DNA of 64,000 bases from JAKFEW01 sp036675505 (GTDB lineage Bacteria > Cyanobacteriota > Sericytochromatia > S15B-MN24 > JAQBPE01), in assembly GCA_036675505.1 (NCBI GenBank), contig JAKFEW010000143.1, positions 62,001 through 126,000 of the forward strand. The letters are read 5' to 3'. The position numbers and the translations under genes were made by a program. The notes below the pieces were generated by a model, which worked only from the letters and a program-made list of their open reading frames with translations, made no database searches and was not told the DNA's origin. Positions 15,598 through 24,588 of the stretch are shown one piece after another. Every line of letters starts with the position of its first letter. The stretch's first letter is position 1.

Positions 15598-16359
15598 TCA
15601 GAATGGCGCAGCTTCGCCCAGGGTTTCGAAGAAGCGCTTGATGCCTGGCTTGAGCGACGGGTATCGCTGGGCGAGCTCGAGGTACAACGCGCCCATGTCG
15701 GCGACGGTGCGCGAGGCCTCGATGCGGTCGGCGGGAATGGTGGCGTCGAGCGCGTTCGCATCCGTCCAGAGCGCCTTGAGCGCGGCCATGCCGACCGACC
15801 GCGCGCGCTCCGGCCGGGCGGCGAGCAGGCCGGCGAACTTGGCCTCGATCAGCGTGTTGATGGGATCGAGCACCTGGCCCTCGAGCGCGCCCTCGGTCGC
15901 CACGAGCGCCGACAGGTAATAGGCCTTGGCGGTCGACTCGGTGGCGAAGACCGTCCGCAGGGCCAGCGCGCTGTTCCGCGGCAGGCCCGTGAAGGCGTAG
16001 GCGCCGCGCGCGTCGGTCAGCGCCTCGGCGAGCACGCGGCCGTCCAGGCCCACCGCCTGGACGCGCGTGCCCACCACGGGGAGATAGGCGTCGGACATGG
16101 CCAGGAGGCCGCGCGTGAAAGCGGCGCCGTTGTGGCCGATGTAGTTGCCGCCGCCCGCCGCCACCAGGTTCCCGCCACCGGCGGCCACGATGTTTCCGCC
16201 GCCTGCGGCGACGATCGCGCCGCCCCTCGCGAGGCTGCCCGGCCCCACGACCCGGCCCATCACCATCCCGCCGTCGGGCACCGCGCCACCGGTCGGCGCG
16301 GCGCAGCCCGCGAGGGCGAGCGCGAAGTTGAGGGCGGTGACGACGATCGGGTTCCGCAT
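15598..16359 (-). CDS. Repeat lipoprotein A (octapeptide repeats plus Cna-B-like domain)
   Basis: 253 residues. A lipobox LAGC puts the lipidated Cys at C19. Residues about 46-80 are near-perfect octapeptide repeats (IVAAGGGN, LVAAGGGN) ending in a Tyr (GNYIG). A carboxypeptidase-regulatory/Cna-B-like beta domain follows (about 94-130, VVGTRVQAV...GAYAFTGLP). The rest is a helical C-terminal region that includes DPINTLIEAKFAG. Lipoproteins B (29526-30791) and C (37062-39008) share the same order of parts. ATG at 16359 has GGAGG seven bases upstream. It is probably surface or periplasmic. The function is unknown. Confidence 0.82.
   Translation of the reverse strand: MRNPIVVTALNFALALAGCAAPTGGAVPDGGMVMGRVVGPGSLARGGAIVAAGGGNIVAAGGGNLVAAGGGNYIGHNGAAFTRGLLAMSDAYLPVVGTRVQAVGLDGRVLAEALTDARGAYAFTGLPRNSALALRTVFATESTAKAYYLSALVATEGALEGQVLDPINTLIEAKFAGLLAARPERARSVGMAALKALWTDANALDATIPADRIEASRTVADMGALYLELAQRYPSLKPGIKRFFETLGEAAPF
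16120..16224 (-). repeat. 24-base tandem repeat encoding octapeptides in lipoprotein A
   Basis: Repeated GGN-I/L-V-A-A-G-G-G units, with codons nearly identical from unit to unit, which suggests recent duplication or conversion. Confidence 0.8.
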
Positions 16360-16474
16360 GTGGGGTCCTCCGGTGAGGGGCGTCGATATGACGGTCTACG
16401 GCGCGGACGTGGGTCCGGATTTCGTCCCATCTTACCCCACCCACGCCCGCGCCTCGTGGGTACATAACGAACCT

Positions 16475-17686
16475 ATGATGACGCTTCAATCGCTCACCTT
16501 CGTGCTCCGCCGCGGTGCCGCCGCCCTGGCCGTGGCCGCTGCGCTGACCGCCGCCGTGCCCGCGGCGAGCGCCGGTCCCGTGGTCCGGACCGGCCTCGAC
16601 GTGCTGGTGACCGAGCGCGGGGAGCTGCTGCGCGGCAAGCGGGTCGGGCTCATCACGAACATGAGCGCCGTGGACGCGGCCGGCCGCAGCGCGATCGACC
16701 GCGTCGCCGCGATCCCTGGCGCCAAGCTGACCGCGCTCTTCGCGCCCGAGCATGGCCTGCGCGCGAACCTCGACATCGAGGGCATTCCGGACGGCAAGGA
16801 CCCGCGTACCGGCGTGCCGGTCTACAGCCTCTACGGCAAGACCCGCACGCCGACCGCCGCCCAGCTCGCCAAGCTCGACGTGCTGGTCTTCGACATCCAG
16901 GACGTCGGCAGCCGCTTCTACACCTACTCGACGACGCTCGGGCTTTGCCTCGAGGCGGCCGCGAAGGCCGGCAAGGCCTTCGTGGTGCTCGACCGGCCCA
17001 ACCCGATCACGGGCCTTTCGGAAGGCGAGGTGCTCGATCCGGCCTTCCGTCACTTCACCGGCCGCTACCGGCTGCCGATCCGCCACGGCTTGACGATGGG
17101 CGAGCTGGCCCGCCTGATCGACGCCGAGGAGGGCTTGAAGGCCGATCTCACGGTCGTGCCCGCCGCTGGCTGGCGCCGCGGGATGTGGTTCGACCAGACC
17201 GGCCTGCCGTGGCGCAAGCCCTCGCCGGCGATGCTCGAGCCCGAGACCGCGCTCTATTACGTGGGCATCGGCCTGTTCGAAGGCACCAACGTGAACTGCC
17301 GCGCGCCGGGCCGCCCGTTTCGCTGGGTCGGCGCCAGGTGGGCCGACGGCGCCAGGCTCACGGCCGAGGTCGCGGGCCGAGGGCTGCCGGGCGTGCGGTT
17401 CGCGCGCGAGCGCGTGCGTAACCTCGACGGCGTGGCCGTGACCATCACGGACCGCCGGACTTTCCGCCCGCTCGAGACGGCCGTGGCGCTGTTGGCGGCC
17501 TTCCGCAAGCACCACCCGGCGAAGTTCGAGTTCTACCGATCCGGCCTCGGCCATATGAGCGGCTCCGACGCGCTTTGGACCACGCTTCGCGATGGAAGCG
17601 ACCTGGAGGCGCTGTCCACGCGCTGGCGCAAGGCCGCAGACGACTTCGCGGCGCGGCGCGCGCCCTTCCTGCTCTACGGCGAGTGA
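16475..17686 (+). CDS. DUF1343/NamZ-like exo-beta-N-acetylmuramidase
   Basis: 403 residues. An N-terminal signal peptide ends near PAASA-GP. The mature part is a full DUF1343 domain (GH171), with the typical start RTGLDVLVTERGELLRGKRVGLITN, FAPEHGLR, DIQDVGSRFYTY, LDRPNPI and LFEGTNVN motifs. NamZ from Bacillus releases MurNAc from muropeptide fragments, so this is a candidate exported cell-wall-recycling enzyme. The first ATG of the ATGATG pair at 16475 is used, and no clear Shine-Dalgarno is seen. It is divergent from lipoprotein A. Confidence 0.85.
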   Translation: MMTLQSLTFVLRRGAAALAVAAALTAAVPAASAGPVVRTGLDVLVTERGELLRGKRVGLITNMSAVDAAGRSAIDRVAAIPGAKLTALFAPEHGLRANLDIEGIPDGKDPRTGVPVYSLYGKTRTPTAAQLAKLDVLVFDIQDVGSRFYTYSTTLGLCLEAAAKAGKAFVVLDRPNPITGLSEGEVLDPAFRHFTGRYRLPIRHGLTMGELARLIDAEEGLKADLTVVPAAGWRRGMWFDQTGLPWRKPSPAMLEPETALYYVGIGLFEGTNVNCRAPGRPFRWVGARWADGARLTAEVAGRGLPGVRFARERVRNLDGVAVTITDRRTFRPLETAVALLAAFRKHHPAKFEFYRSGLGHMSGSDALWTTLRDGSDLEALSTRWRKAADDFAARRAPFLLYGE

Positions 17687-17733
17687 CACCTGGCCTTTTC
17701 GGCTAGCCGCCGATGGGGTACGCTGGTGCGGCC

Positions 17734-18576
17734 ATGTCCAGCCGCTCCGTCCCCGCCCTCTACGGCTTGCTGGGCTACCCGCTCGGCCACACGCTTTCGC
17801 CGCGCATCCACGATGCGGCGCTGGCGGCGATCGGGCTGCAAGGCCGCTACGTGGCGCTGCCGGTGCCGCCGGAGCGCCTCGCGGACGCGATCACCGGGGT
17901 GCGGGCTTTCCGCTTCGCCGGGCTCAACGTCACGATCCCCCACAAGGTGGCGATCGTGCCGCTGCTCGACGGGCTGACGGAGCGCGCGCAGGCGATCGGC
18001 GCGGTGAACACGCTCTACTGGGAAGGCGATCGGCTGATCGGCGACAACACGGACCAGGCCGGCTTCGCGGCCAGCCTGCCCGCCGGCGTCGTGGCGGGCC
18101 GCGAGGCGCTCGTGCTCGGCGCGGGCGGCGCGGCACGGGCCGTCGCGCTCGCCCTGCGCGAGCTGGGGGCCACGGCGATCCACGTCTCGGCCCGGCGGGC
18201 CGACGCGGCACTCTCGCTGCGCGCCGAGCTGCTCGATGGCCTGGCCGGCGACGTGGCCGTCGACGCCGCCAAGGTGGCCGAGCTGGCCGCACGCTGCGGG
18301 CTGGTGGTCAACGCCACGCCGCTCGGCACCCACGGCGCGGGCTGCCCGCTCGATGAGGACGCGATCGCCGCCCTGCCGGCCGACGCGTACATCGCCGACC
18401 TCGTCTACCGGCCCGCCGAGACCCCGCTGCTGCGGCTCGCGCGCGCGCGCGGGCTCGCGGGCGACAACGGCCTCGAGATGTTGGTGCAACAGGCCGCCGC
18501 GGCATTCTCGCTCTGGACGGGGCATGAAGCGCCGCTCGACGCGATGCGGGCCGCGGCCCGGGAGGAACTCGCATGA
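17734..18576 (+). CDS. aroE: Shikimate dehydrogenase
   Basis: 280 residues, the normal size. It reduces 3-dehydroshikimate to shikimate with NADPH. Conserved parts are GYPLGHTLSPRIHD (substrate site; the second Ser is Thr), NVTIPHK with the catalytic Lys, NTD in GDNTDQAGF, the dinucleotide loop GAGGAARAV and NATPLG. The ATG at 17734 is preferred because a -10-like TACGCT (17719-17724) sits upstream and the domain begins here. It heads the aro/trp block and overlaps aroC by four bases. Confidence 0.92.
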   Translation: MSSRSVPALYGLLGYPLGHTLSPRIHDAALAAIGLQGRYVALPVPPERLADAITGVRAFRFAGLNVTIPHKVAIVPLLDGLTERAQAIGAVNTLYWEGDRLIGDNTDQAGFAASLPAGVVAGREALVLGAGGAARAVALALRELGATAIHVSARRADAALSLRAELLDGLAGDVAVDAAKVAELAARCGLVVNATPLGTHGAGCPLDEDAIAALPADAYIADLVYRPAETPLLRLARARGLAGDNGLEMLVQQAAAAFSLWTGHEAPLDAMRAAAREELA

Positions 18577-19835
18577 TCCGCTTCCTGACCGCCGGCGAGT
18601 CTCACGGGCCCGCCCTCACGGTGATCATCGAAGGCATGCCCGCCGGCCTCGCGCTGCCCGCGGGCGCGATCGACGCCGAGCTGACCCGCCGCCAGCACGG
18701 CTACGGCCGCGGCGGCCGCATGAAGATCGAGAAGGACGCGATCGAGTTCCAGGGCGGCGTCCGGCTCGGGCTGACGACCGGCGCGCCGATCGCGCTGCGC
18801 GTCGTGAACCGAGACTTCGCGAACTGGACCGGTGCGATGGACCCTGCCCCGCGCGACGCCGAGGACGACGCGCGCGAGGCCCAGCTCGCCCTGCGGCGGA
18901 TCACCAAGCTGCGGCCCGGCCACGCGGACTGGGCCGGCGCGATGAAGTACGACCTCGCGGATGTGCGCGACGTGCTCGAGCGCGCGAGCGCCCGCGAGAC
19001 CACCATGCGCGTGGCGGCCGGCGCCGTCGCCCGCGTGCTGCTGCGTGCGCTGGGCATCGAGCTGATGAGCCACGTCGTGCGCATCGGCGGCGAGGCCGCC
19101 AACCTCGATCACGACGTCTACACCGCGCCGCTGACCGAAGGGAGCCAGCGAGGCTGGATCGCCACGATGCGCGAGGCGGCCGACATCTCGTCGGTCCGTT
19201 GCGTCGACGTCGAGGCCGCGACCCGCATGGTCGCCGCGATCGATGCCGCCAAGCGGGCCGGCACCTCGCTCGGCGGCGTGGTGGAGGTGCGGACCACGCC
19301 ATTGCCGGTCGGGCTCGGCTCGCACGTCCACTGGGATCGGCGGCTCGACGGCCGGCTCGCCCAGGCACTCATGAGCATCCACGCCATCAAGGGCGTCGAG
19401 TTCGGCCTCGGCTTCGAGGTCGCAGCGCTGCCCGGCACCGAGGCGCACGATTCCTTCGAGGTAGGCTTCAAGCGGACCAGCAACCGCGCGGGCGGCGTCG
19501 AAGGCGGCATGTCGAACGGCCAGCCGCTCATCGTGCGGGCCGCCATGAAGCCGATCGCCACCATGCCTCGGCCGCTGCCCAGCATCGACATCCAGACCGG
19601 CGAGGCGGTGCCGGCGCACTTCGAGCGCGCCGACGCCTGCGCCGTGCCCGCCGCCGGCGTGATCGCCGAGGCGATGGTGGCCTGGGTGCTCGCCGAAGCC
19701 GTCCTCGAGAAGTACGGCGGCGACTCGTTGGCCGAGCTCCAGGCCCACTTCGAGGCCAGCGAAAGCCTGCAGGCGGCCCGGCTGCCGCTGGGCGGCGAGG
19801 CCGCGCCAGGCCAGGACGAGGAGTCCGAGACATGA
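18573..19835 (+). CDS. aroC: Chorismate synthase
   Basis: 420 residues. The flavin-dependent enzyme converts EPSP to chorismate. It starts with FLTAGESHGP (FMN/EPSP site) and has RQHGYGRGGRMKIE (RR/GRGxRM region), RASARETTMRV and the C-terminal FKRTSNRAGGVEGGMSNGQ signature. It overlaps aroE (ATGA) and aroQ (ATGA). Its tail (about 390-420) is Glu/Gln/Ala-rich beyond the usual length. Confidence 0.95.
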   Translation: MIRFLTAGESHGPALTVIIEGMPAGLALPAGAIDAELTRRQHGYGRGGRMKIEKDAIEFQGGVRLGLTTGAPIALRVVNRDFANWTGAMDPAPRDAEDDAREAQLALRRITKLRPGHADWAGAMKYDLADVRDVLERASARETTMRVAAGAVARVLLRALGIELMSHVVRIGGEAANLDHDVYTAPLTEGSQRGWIATMREAADISSVRCVDVEAATRMVAAIDAAKRAGTSLGGVVEVRTTPLPVGLGSHVHWDRRLDGRLAQALMSIHAIKGVEFGLGFEVAALPGTEAHDSFEVGFKRTSNRAGGVEGGMSNGQPLIVRAAMKPIATMPRPLPSIDIQTGEAVPAHFERADACAVPAAGVIAEAMVAWVLAEAVLEKYGGDSLAELQAHFEASESLQAARLPLGGEAAPGQDEESET

Positions 19836-20305
19836 GCGAGCCCGAGCTCGGGGTCTGGGTCATCCACGGGCCCAACCTGAACCTGATCGGCACCCGCGAG
19901 CCCCAGATTTACGGCAGCACCACGCTTGCCGAAATCGATGACGCGCTGCGCACGCGCGGCCAGGCGATGGGCGCCACCGTCGCTTGCAAGCAGAGCAACC
20001 ACGAGGGCGTGATCCTGGACTGGATTCACGAGGCGATCGCCGCCGGCGTCGACGCGATCGTGATCAACGCCGGCGCGCTCACGCACACTTCGATCGCCCT
20101 GCGCGACGCGCTGGCCGCCTTCCCCGGCGCGAAGGTCGAGATCCACCTCAGCAACGTCTGGAAGCGCGAGGCCTTCCGGCACCACTCGACCATCTCCGAG
20201 GTGGTCGACGGCGTGATCGCGGGCCTCGGGCCCGACGGCTACGTGCTGGCGCTGCAGGGCGCCGTGAAAGTCGTCCGGCGCCGCGCCGGAGGGGATGGCC
20301 AATGA
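19832..20305 (+). CDS. aroQ: 3-dehydroquinate dehydratase, type II
   Basis: 157 residues. The dodecameric type II enzyme uses an anti-elimination. Its active-site parts are all present: HGPNLNLIGTREPQIYG (Asn, Arg, Tyr), NAGALTHTSIALRDAL and EIHLSNVWKREAFRHHS (His-Leu-Ser-Asn). It overlaps aroC and aroKB by four bases, so the block is coupled. The end of the protein (about 135-157) is slightly longer than usual and Arg-rich. Confidence 0.93.
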   Translation: MSEPELGVWVIHGPNLNLIGTREPQIYGSTTLAEIDDALRTRGQAMGATVACKQSNHEGVILDWIHEAIAAGVDAIVINAGALTHTSIALRDALAAFPGAKVEIHLSNVWKREAFRHHSTISEVVDGVIAGLGPDGYVLALQGAVKVVRRRAGGDGQ

Positions 20306-21876
20306 TCCGACGCGTCGTCCTCACGGGCTACATGGGGGCGGGCAAAACCGCGATCGGCCAGCAGCTCGCCGAGCGCCTCGGCTGGGACTTCGCGGACGCC
20401 GACGCGCTGGTCGAGGGGATGTCCGGCAAGTCGATCCCGGACCTCTTCGCCGAGGGCGAGAGCCACTTCCGGATGTGGGAGCGCCAGGCGATCGCCTCGC
20501 TGGCCGGCAAGGTGGATCTGGTGCTCGCCACCGGCGGCGGCGCCGTGGTCGAGGACGAGACGCGCGCGATCCTGGCCGCGATGGGGCCGGTGGTGCTGCT
20601 CGACGCGCCGGTGGACGTGCTCTGGGAGCGTGCGGGGAGCGACCCGAACCGCCCGTTGGCCAAGGACCGCGAGCTCTTCACCGCGCGCCACGCCGTGCGG
20701 CGCTTGACCTACGGCCGCTTCCCGCTGGCCTACGACACCAGCGGCGGCGATCCGGCGGCGATCGCCGCCGAGATCGCGGCGGACCTCTTCGGCCCGGTCG
20801 ACGAGGTGACCGTGGCGCTCGCCGAGCGCGCCTACCGCATCGTCGTGGCGCCCGGCGCGCTCGCCGAGCTGCCGCGCCTGATGCCAGGCCAGCCTGGCGC
20901 CTGCCTGGTCGTGACCGACGACGGCGTGCCGGCCTGGTACGCCGAGGTGGTGCTCGCGAGCTTGCAGCTCGCCGGCTGGTCGCCCGTGCTCGAGACCGTG
21001 CCGGCCGGCGAGGGCAGCAAATCGCTCGCGCAGGCCGGGCAGCTGTACGACGCCTGCGTGCGCGCCGGGCTGCGGCGCAGCTCGCCGATCGTGGCGCTGG
21101 GCGGCGGCGTGGTGGGCGACCTCGCGGGCTTCGTGGCGGCGACGTTCAACCGCGGCGTGCCCTTCGTGCAGGTGCCCACGACCCTGCTCGCGCAGATCGA
21201 CTCGTCGGTGGGCGGCAAGGTGGCCCTCAACCACCCGCACGGCAAGAACCTGATCGGCGCTTTCCACCAGCCAGCAGCCGTGCTCGCGGACACCAGCACG
21301 CTGCTCACGCTGTCGGACCGCGAGTACCGCGCGGGCCTCGGCGAGATGGTGAAGTACGGCGTGATCATGGACCCCGATCTCTTCGAGACGATGGAGCGAG
21401 AAACGGCGGGCCTGGACACCCGCGATTTGGCGTTGCTCGGCCGACTCGTGGCGCGCTGCTGCGAGCTGAAGGCCGAGGTGGTCGCCGAGGACGAGCGCGA
21501 GGCGCCGGGCGGGCGCCGGGTGATCCTCAACTTCGGGCACACGGTGGGGCACGCGATCGAGGCGGTGGCGGGCTATGGCGCCGTGTTGCACGGCGAGGCC
21601 GTGGCCATCGGCATGGTGGCCGCCGCGCGCCTGGCCGAGCGCCGCGGCCTGTTGCCCGCGGGCGATGTCGCGCGGCTCATCGCGCTGCTCGTGGCGCTGC
21701 GGCTGCCCACCGAGGTGCCCGGCATGCCGGATGACGAGCTGCTCGACGCGATGACGCGCGACAAGAAGAACCAGAGTGCGCGGCTCACCTTCGTGCTGCC
21801 GACGGCGATCGGCCGCGTCGAGACCGCCGAGGTCGACCCCGGCGAGGTCCGCCCGATCTTGCGCCCGCCGGCCTGA
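20302..21876 (+). CDS. aroKB: Shikimate kinase / 3-dehydroquinate synthase fusion
   Basis: 524 residues joining two non-consecutive enzymes of the pathway. Residues about 1-165 are shikimate kinase: P-loop GYMGAGKT, a DADALVE segment, a GGGAV loop, and NRPLAKDR with the R-P region. Residues about 170-524 are dehydroquinate synthase: GGGVVGDLAGFVAATFNRG, KNLIGAFHQP, GEMVKYGVI and NFGHTVGHAIE metal-binding histidines. There is no stop or frameshift between them and the linker is short. In-frame fusion of aroK and aroB is known in some bacteria. The start ATG overlaps the aroQ stop. Confidence 0.93.
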   Translation: MIRRVVLTGYMGAGKTAIGQQLAERLGWDFADADALVEGMSGKSIPDLFAEGESHFRMWERQAIASLAGKVDLVLATGGGAVVEDETRAILAAMGPVVLLDAPVDVLWERAGSDPNRPLAKDRELFTARHAVRRLTYGRFPLAYDTSGGDPAAIAAEIAADLFGPVDEVTVALAERAYRIVVAPGALAELPRLMPGQPGACLVVTDDGVPAWYAEVVLASLQLAGWSPVLETVPAGEGSKSLAQAGQLYDACVRAGLRRSSPIVALGGGVVGDLAGFVAATFNRGVPFVQVPTTLLAQIDSSVGGKVALNHPHGKNLIGAFHQPAAVLADTSTLLTLSDREYRAGLGEMVKYGVIMDPDLFETMERETAGLDTRDLALLGRLVARCCELKAEVVAEDEREAPGGRRVILNFGHTVGHAIEAVAGYGAVLHGEAVAIGMVAAARLAERRGLLPAGDVARLIALLVALRLPTEVPGMPDDELLDAMTRDKKNQSARLTFVLPTAIGRVETAEVDPGEVRPILRPPA

Positions 21877-21943
21877 AAATCCCTTGCTCGCCCGCCTGGG
21901 TACAAGGGGTACCTGGGGCCCGAACGGCCCAGAAGGAGAGCTG

Positions 21944-23353
21944 ATGCGCCGGATGAGAACGTGGATGGCGCCGATCGCCCTGATAGGCCTGACCGCGGCC
22001 GCCTGCGACGTGAAGATCACCCCGCCTGCCACGTCGAACGGGAATCCTGCGTCGGCCAGGACCGCGCCCGACAAAGCTTCGCCCTCGCCCGCGGATCCGT
22101 CGCGCAAACCCTCCCAGGCGCCCGGCGGATCGGCCGTGCTCCCCGCCACGCCGGCCACCCCGCGTGCCGAGCCGGCTGACCCGCCGAGCGCGGGCACCCC
22201 CGTCGCCGACGACCGTCCCGAAGCCTGGCTCGACGCGATCCCGCCGCTCCTCGCGGCTCCCGACGGCCACGTGCCGGCAATCGTCGCCTGGACCCGTCTA
22301 AGCCCCGAGAATGGGATCGCGGCGTATTTGGACATCAAGCGAACCGTGACGAACGACGGCTTGACCATGGTCGACACCTCGGTCGCCTACACGCCGGACC
22401 CGCCCGACGTCACGATCACGCTCGCGGCGCCGCCGGGCAGTCCCGGCACGACCATCGCCGCCTACGAGTTCGTCTACGAGTACACCACGATCAACAACCA
22501 GAAGGAGGGCAAGCTGCCCGTCGTGATCGGCCCGACACGCGTGCCGATCGCGCCGCTGCAGGTCCCGATGGCCTCGAACACACGGGCCGGCGCGCCGGTC
22601 ACGATCGACGTGGCGATCGCCACGCGCGCGCTCACCGATCTCTTCCGGGGCGATCGCGACGACCTGCCCAGCATGGTGATCGCCAGGGTGGCGTTCCTCA
22701 ACGAGGCGGGCATGGAGGTCGCGAATTTGGACCTGGATCGCGTGAAAGCCACCGTGCCAATCCGCCTGCTCGCCGGGCCGAAGCCCGCTGCGACGGCCGC
22801 CCCCACCGGGCCGCCGCCGGCGCCCCCGTCGCTCGCGCCGGTCACGGCCGGGCCGGAAGGGCCCACGCCCATGGTGCTGGCGTGGGCGGGGCTCGCGCCA
22901 GCGACGGGGATCGCGGTGAGGTTGACGCAGGCCCGGCACACCGAGACCAACGGCGCCGTCTTCGTCGAGACGACCGTCGCTTACGATCCGACCCCGGCGG
23001 ACGCCACCGTCTACCTGACCGCGCCGCCCGGCAGCCCGGGCAACCTGGTCGCGGCCTACGAGCTCTCCTTCACGTACACGACGCCGGCCGCGCAGCAGGC
23101 GGGCCGCGCCCCCACGGTGGTCGGCCCGCTGCTGGTGCCGATCCCGCCGCGCCAGGTGCGCACCGGTGCGACGACCGCGTTCCACATCCCGCTCGCGTCG
23201 ATCGCCCTCGACGCCATCTTCGCCGAGGGCTACCCCGACGACGCGCCGACCCTCGTGACGGCCGACGTCGGGTTCCAGGACCTCAACGGCGTGCCGATCG
23301 CGGACGCGAAGCTCCAACCGCTCAAAGCCACGATCCCGATCCACGCGCTCTAG
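21944..23353 (+). CDS. Putative lipoprotein with two tandem homologous domains
   Basis: 469 residues. The signal-like start MRRMRTWMAPIALIGLTAAAC suggests lipidation at C21, though the lipobox is imperfect (AAAC). A disordered Pro/Ala/Ser region (about 24-105) follows. Two homologous domains follow: about 108-275 (VPAIVAWTRLSPENGIA...TLAAPPGSPGTT, then KATVPIRLL) and about 305-469 (TPMVLAWAGLAPATGIA...TAPPGSPGNL, then KATIPIHAL). AAGGAG lies five bases before the ATG. The domains look beta-sandwich-like. No known function, though the gene sits inside the aro operon. Confidence 0.75.
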   Translation: MRRMRTWMAPIALIGLTAAACDVKITPPATSNGNPASARTAPDKASPSPADPSRKPSQAPGGSAVLPATPATPRAEPADPPSAGTPVADDRPEAWLDAIPPLLAAPDGHVPAIVAWTRLSPENGIAAYLDIKRTVTNDGLTMVDTSVAYTPDPPDVTITLAAPPGSPGTTIAAYEFVYEYTTINNQKEGKLPVVIGPTRVPIAPLQVPMASNTRAGAPVTIDVAIATRALTDLFRGDRDDLPSMVIARVAFLNEAGMEVANLDLDRVKATVPIRLLAGPKPAATAAPTGPPPAPPSLAPVTAGPEGPTPMVLAWAGLAPATGIAVRLTQARHTETNGAVFVETTVAYDPTPADATVYLTAPPGSPGNLVAAYELSFTYTTPAAQQAGRAPTVVGPLLVPIPPRQVRTGATTAFHIPLASIALDAIFAEGYPDDAPTLVTADVGFQDLNGVPIADAKLQPLKATIPIHAL

Positions 23354-23361
23354 GACCCTGC

Positions 23362-23449
23362 CGAGGGTTGTTTCGCAACCTTTCGTTGCGACGACCTCAA
23401 CCCTCGTCACCTTCCCGGTCGGCCCCCACCTGTGGCAGGATGGGGGCCG
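23362..23449 (+). promoter_or_regulatory. Leader with two hairpins upstream of aroF
   Basis: The first inverted repeat CGAGGGTTG ... CAACCCTCG (23362-23406) contains an inner CGCAAC/GTTGCG stem. The second is CGGCCCCCA ... TGGGGGCCG (23420-23449). Neither is followed by a T-run. They lie between the lipoprotein and aroF and may be a leader control element or an mRNA processing site. Confidence 0.35.
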
Positions 23450-23540
23450 TCGCCGTGGCGCGGCCCGCGCGGGCGGGTAAGTAACGGTTGCGACAGCGTT
23501 GGTAGGCGGCATCCACCGCTCGCCTGAGGAAAGGTACCCC

Positions 23541-24584
23541 ATGCTCATCGTGATGCAGCACCAGGCCACGCCCGATCAGATCGAGGCGGTGAAGGCCCTC
23601 ATCACGGAGATCGGCTTCGAGCCGCGCCCGATTCCGGGCGAGCAGCGCACCGCGATCGGCATCGTCGGCAACGACGGCCCGGTCGACCCCGCGCCGTTCC
23701 AGGACATGCCGGGCGTCCAGCAGGTGATCCAGGTGTCGGCCCCGTACAAGCAGGTGAGCCGGGAGTGGCACCCGCAAGACACGGTGATCACGCTGTCGAA
23801 CGGCGTGACCATCGGCGGCGGGAAGATCTGCGTGATGGCAGGCCCGTGCGCCGTCGAGACCCGCGAGCAGTTGCTCGAGACCGCCGAGCGCGTCGCGCGG
23901 GCCGGCGCCACCGTGTTGCGCGGCGGGGCGTTCAAGCCCCGGTCGAGCCCTTACTCGTTCCAGGGCCTGGCCGAGGAGGGCCTGAAAATCATGGCCGAAG
24001 CGCGTGACCGCTACGGCCTGGCGATCATCACCGAGGCGATCGACCACGAGAGTCTCGAGCTCGTCGAGGCCTACGCCGACATCATCCAGCTCGGCGCGCG
24101 CAACATGCAGAACTTCGCGCTGCTGCGCCGCGCGGGCCGATCCAACAAGCCCGTCATGCTCAAGCGCGGCCCGTCGGCCACCATCAAGGAGTGGCTGCTC
24201 GCGGCCGAGTACATCCTCGCCGAGGGCAACACCCAGGTGATCCTCTGCGAGCGCGGCATCCGCTCCTACGACGACGCGACCCGCAACACGATGGACGTGA
24301 CGGCGATCCCGCTGGTGAAGCGCCTGAGCCACCTGCCGGTGGTGGGCGATCCCAGCCACGGCACGGGCCGGCGCGCGCTGATCGCGCCGATGAGCCGCGC
24401 CACCATCGCGGCAGGCGCCGACGGCATCATCGTGGAGGTCCACCGCAACCCGGACAAGGCCAAGTCCGACGGCGGCCAGACGCTCTTCCCGGAGCAGTTC
24501 GAGGAGCTGATGACGGGCGTCCGCCGCATCGCCGCCGCGCTCGATACGGAAGTCCAATCCCTGCCCCTGGCGGCGACCGTCTAG
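23541..24584 (+). CDS. aroF: DAHP synthase, type I-beta
   Basis: 347 residues. It condenses PEP and erythrose-4-phosphate, the first step to chorismate. An N-terminal ferredoxin-like (FLD) regulatory domain (about 1-70) precedes the TIM barrel, as in the feedback-regulated Thermotoga/Bacillus type. Key parts are AGPCAVE (metal Cys), FKPRSSPYSFQG, LKRGPSATIKEW, CERGIRSY and VGDPSHGTGRR. It is separated from trpE by four bases, so first-step and tryptophan-branch genes are together. Confidence 0.95.
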   Translation: MLIVMQHQATPDQIEAVKALITEIGFEPRPIPGEQRTAIGIVGNDGPVDPAPFQDMPGVQQVIQVSAPYKQVSREWHPQDTVITLSNGVTIGGGKICVMAGPCAVETREQLLETAERVARAGATVLRGGAFKPRSSPYSFQGLAEEGLKIMAEARDRYGLAIITEAIDHESLELVEAYADIIQLGARNMQNFALLRRAGRSNKPVMLKRGPSATIKEWLLAAEYILAEGNTQVILCERGIRSYDDATRNTMDVTAIPLVKRLSHLPVVGDPSHGTGRRALIAPMSRATIAAGADGIIVEVHRNPDKAKSDGGQTLFPEQFEELMTGVRRIAAALDTEVQSLPLAATV

Positions 24585-24588
24585 GCCC

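Noticed and set aside
23354..23540. T-box or trp attenuator leader peptide before aroF/trpE
   Set aside because: No T-box signature or Trp-codon leader was found. Only hairpins without a T-tract are present.
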